Origin: Borrelia duttonii Ly
Lineage (GTDB): Bacteria > Spirochaetota > Spirochaetia > Borreliales > Borreliaceae
Direction of reading: 5' to 3'
Length of the DNA: 64,000 nt
NCBI RefSeq assembly: GCF_000019685.1
Contig: NC_011229.1
Coordinates: 558,001-622,000 of the forward strand
In this document: positions 62,384-64,000 of the stretch, in pieces
Layout: every line of letters begins with the position of its first letter
Position numbering within the stretch: position 1 is the stretch's first letter
Program-made: the position numbers and the translations under genes
Notes under the pieces: model-generated
Databases searched by the model: none
Told to the model about the DNA's origin: nothing
The model's input: only the letters and a program-made list of their open reading frames with translations

Positions 62384-64000
62384 TTAATATATCTTACCAT
62401 TGGGAATTTCTTTTGAGAGTACTTTTTCTTTAGAATGTTCTAATATTAAGTTAATGCCATTTATTTTCAGTTCTCCATTTTCTGCCACAATTTGGGCTTG
62501 GAGAAATTTATCTATGTTAATTTTTGTTGGTGATTTTAATTCTTTTCCAGTGTCGCTTTCAAGTATCACTCTTTCTCCAGGGATGGGATTATCTTTAAAA
62601 TCTTCTACAATTATTATTTTAAAATTTTTATTTTCATCTTCAGTTGCAATTAACATTCCCTCAGATCTGATTCCTCTAAATTTTGCAGGTTTTAAATTGT
62701 CAACTATTATTATGTGTTTTCCAATTAGTTCTTCTTCTGTGTAGTGATCTGCAATGCTACTTACAATTTGTTTTCCTTCAGGAGTTCCATCGTCAAGTTT
62801 TAAGATGAATAATTTTTCTGCATCTGGATTTCTGTCTATTGTTTTGATTTTTACTGTTTTTAAGCATATTTGTTCGCTAAATAAATTTATTGAATTTTTA
62901 TTTTGTTCATCTTGCATGTTTGTTCTCCCCGAATATTTTAATTTTAAACTATCAATTAGTTGTTTTTCTATTTTTGTAAATAATACTTCTGTAGATTGTA
63001 TTGTTGTTAATCCTAAATTTGTTCCTAAAAATTTATTGGATATTTCATAACTTTTACCAAAAAAACTTCTTATTCTATCGCTTGTATGTGGCATGAATGG
63101 TGAGATTAATATGGAGAGATCTCTTATTAAGTATATCAGGTTTAAGAGTAATTCTTTTGTTGTTTGGGGCGTACTATTTTTTGTTTTCCATGGTTCTTTG
63201 TCTTGAAATATTTTGTTACCTATTCTTGAGATATCAAGAATTTCTTTTAAAGCTGCTTTTAATTCTATTTGTTTGAAAAAATTTATTGTTCTCTCATATT
63301 TAATATTTACTATTTGCCAAAAATTTTCATTTAGTTCTATTTTGTCAATTTTATCTCCAAAGAATTTTTTATAAAATGTTAATACTCTATTAATAAGGTT
63401 TGAAAAATTTCCTATGAGTTCGCTATTGATTCTTTCCATAAAGTCATCCCACATAAATTGAAAATCAGCTTTTTCAGGTCTGTTGTAATATATATAAAAT
63501 CTCCAAACATCAGAAGGTATTCCAGTGGTAATAACATCGTTTCCAAATATTCCAGTTCCTGCAGATTTTGAAAATTTTAAGTTTTCATAATTTAGATATT
63601 CGCTTGAAGCTAGTTTATTTAACATTGTCCAATTTTCTTGACTTCCAAGTTCTATAGAAGGAAACATAATAGTATGAAATAAGATATTGTCTTTTCCGAT
63701 AAATTGTATTAAATTTGTATCTTCATTATTTTTCCACCAAGATTCCCAATCTTTGATTATTTCTTTTGTAATTGATATATATCCAATTGGGGCATCAAAC
63801 CATACATAAAATACTTTATTTTCATATTCTTTTTTAGGGACAGGTATTCCCCATTTTAAATCTCTTGTTATTGTTCGTTCCTTAAGTCCATCTCTTAAAA
63901 ATGCATTTGTTATTTTAATGGCATTGGTGTTCCAATTTGTGTTTTGGTCAATTTGTTGTATCCAATGTTCCAATTCATTTTTTATCTTTGGTAGATCAAT
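62384..64000 (-). CDS. metG: methionyl-tRNA synthetase, C-terminal part, cut by the window end
   Basis: The frame is open to base 64000 ('[20 protein letters not shown]'), so the HIGH motif and N-terminal catalytic half lie beyond. Visible parts are '[20 protein letters not shown]', the KMSKS-like loop '[18 protein letters not shown]' and the anticodon-binding helical domain. The C-terminal OB-fold tRNA-binding domain (Arc1p/Trbp111 type: '[20 protein letters not shown]', '[17 protein letters not shown]') closes the protein. It charges tRNA-Met and supplies Met for initiation. About 540 residues seen; full length should be about 700-740. Likely cotranscribed with the FemAB gene. Confidence 0.95.
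   Translation of the reverse strand: MDLPKIKNELEHWIQQIDQNTNWNTNAIKITNAFLRDGLKERTITRDLKWGIPVPKKEYENKVFYVWFDAPIGYISITKEIIKDWESWWKNNEDTNLIQFIGKDNILFHTIMFPSIELGSQENWTMLNKLASSEYLNYENLKFSKSAGTGIFGNDVITTGIPSDVWRFYIYYNRPEKADFQFMWDDFMERINSELIGNFSNLINRVLTFYKKFFGDKIDKIELNENFWQIVNIKYERTINFFKQIELKAALKEILDISRIGNKIFQDKEPWKTKNSTPQTTKELLLNLIYLIRDLSILISPFMPHTSDRIRSFFGKSYEISNKFLGTNLGLTTIQSTEVLFTKIEKQLIDSLKLKYSGRTNMQDEQNKNSINLFSEQICLKTVKIKTIDRNPDAEKLFILKLDDGTPEGKQIVSSIADHYTEEELIGKHIIIVDNLKPAKFRGIRSEGMLIATEDENKNFKIIIVEDFKDNPIPGERVILESDTGKELKSPTKINIDKFLQAQIVAENGELKINGINLILEHSKEKVLSKEIPNGKIY

Noticed and set aside
62400-62744. 114-codon frame opposite the metG C-terminal domain
   Set aside because: The tRNA-binding domain on the minus strand explains the region; no ribosome site on the plus strand.

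Overview
The window is chromosomal DNA of a spirochaete of the genus Borrelia (Lyme or relapsing-fever group). The evidence is the very AT-rich composition, the gene content and the gene order. From memory, the order fus-1, prs, xylB, coaE, polA, cheY1, ligA, ptsH-ptsI-crr, htpG, gnd, cheW2-cheA1-cheB1-cheY2, pyrH, pyrG, mcp, dnaE, recG, murD, femA-like, metG matches the block around BB0536 to BB0587 of B. burgdorferi. I cannot assign the species. I see no rRNA, phage, IS element, CRISPR or plasmid-like segment.

Layout. 1-7.9 kb: the C-terminal part of an M16 peptidase; a secreted HExxH protein; three tRNAs (Glu, Lys-TTT, Lys-CTT) with strong promoters; a bactofilin/TPR pair; a BI-1 family membrane protein; and EF-G. 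8.4-14.1 kb (+): a KTSC protein, two related outer-membrane-like proteins flanking a TPR lipoprotein, prs and an FGGY kinase. 14.0-19.3 kb (-): a tightly overlapped run of cheY1, fliS, a helical protein, polA, coaE and a SPOR protein. 19.5-30 kb: ligA; a large coiled-coil repeat protein; three overlapping genes that read as a cofactor-stripped xanthine-dehydrogenase-type complex; and ptsH-ptsI-crr. 30-35.3 kb: htpG, gnd and three small envelope-type proteins, two of them clear paralogs. 35.6-43.5 kb: a chemotaxis operon, a PepV-type dipeptidase and tRNA-Leu. 43.5-64 kb: pyrH, a GT2 glycosyltransferase, an ABC transporter pair, pyrG, a small nuclease-like protein, a soluble chemoreceptor, dnaE, a YggT protein, recG, a VanY-type carboxypeptidase, a MATE exporter, murD, a FemAB-type ligase and the C-terminal part of metG.

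How the genes work together. The housekeeping genes cover DNA replication and repair (polA, dnaE, ligA, recG), nucleotide and coenzyme supply (prs, pyrH, pyrG, coaE), sugar uptake and the pentose-phosphate pathway (PTS, gnd), peptidoglycan (murD, FemAB, VanY-type peptidase, SPOR and bactofilin proteins) and motility or chemotaxis (cheY1-fliS and the cheW2 cluster). Genes on the minus strand encode Asn/Lys/Ile-rich proteins and plus-strand genes encode Val/Gly/Phe/Asp-richer ones. This fits a strong replication-strand skew with + as the leading strand.

The most interesting items are the degenerate xanthine-dehydrogenase-like trio (24081-27254), the 13-copy 63-bp coding repeat with a SPOR-like tail (21501-23786), a soluble chemoreceptor with a CZB-like domain whose metal ligands have changed (49917-51092), an orphan PD-(D/E)XK-like protein (49221-49808), and three genes that look leaderless. 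Locus names are from memory, and no database search was run.
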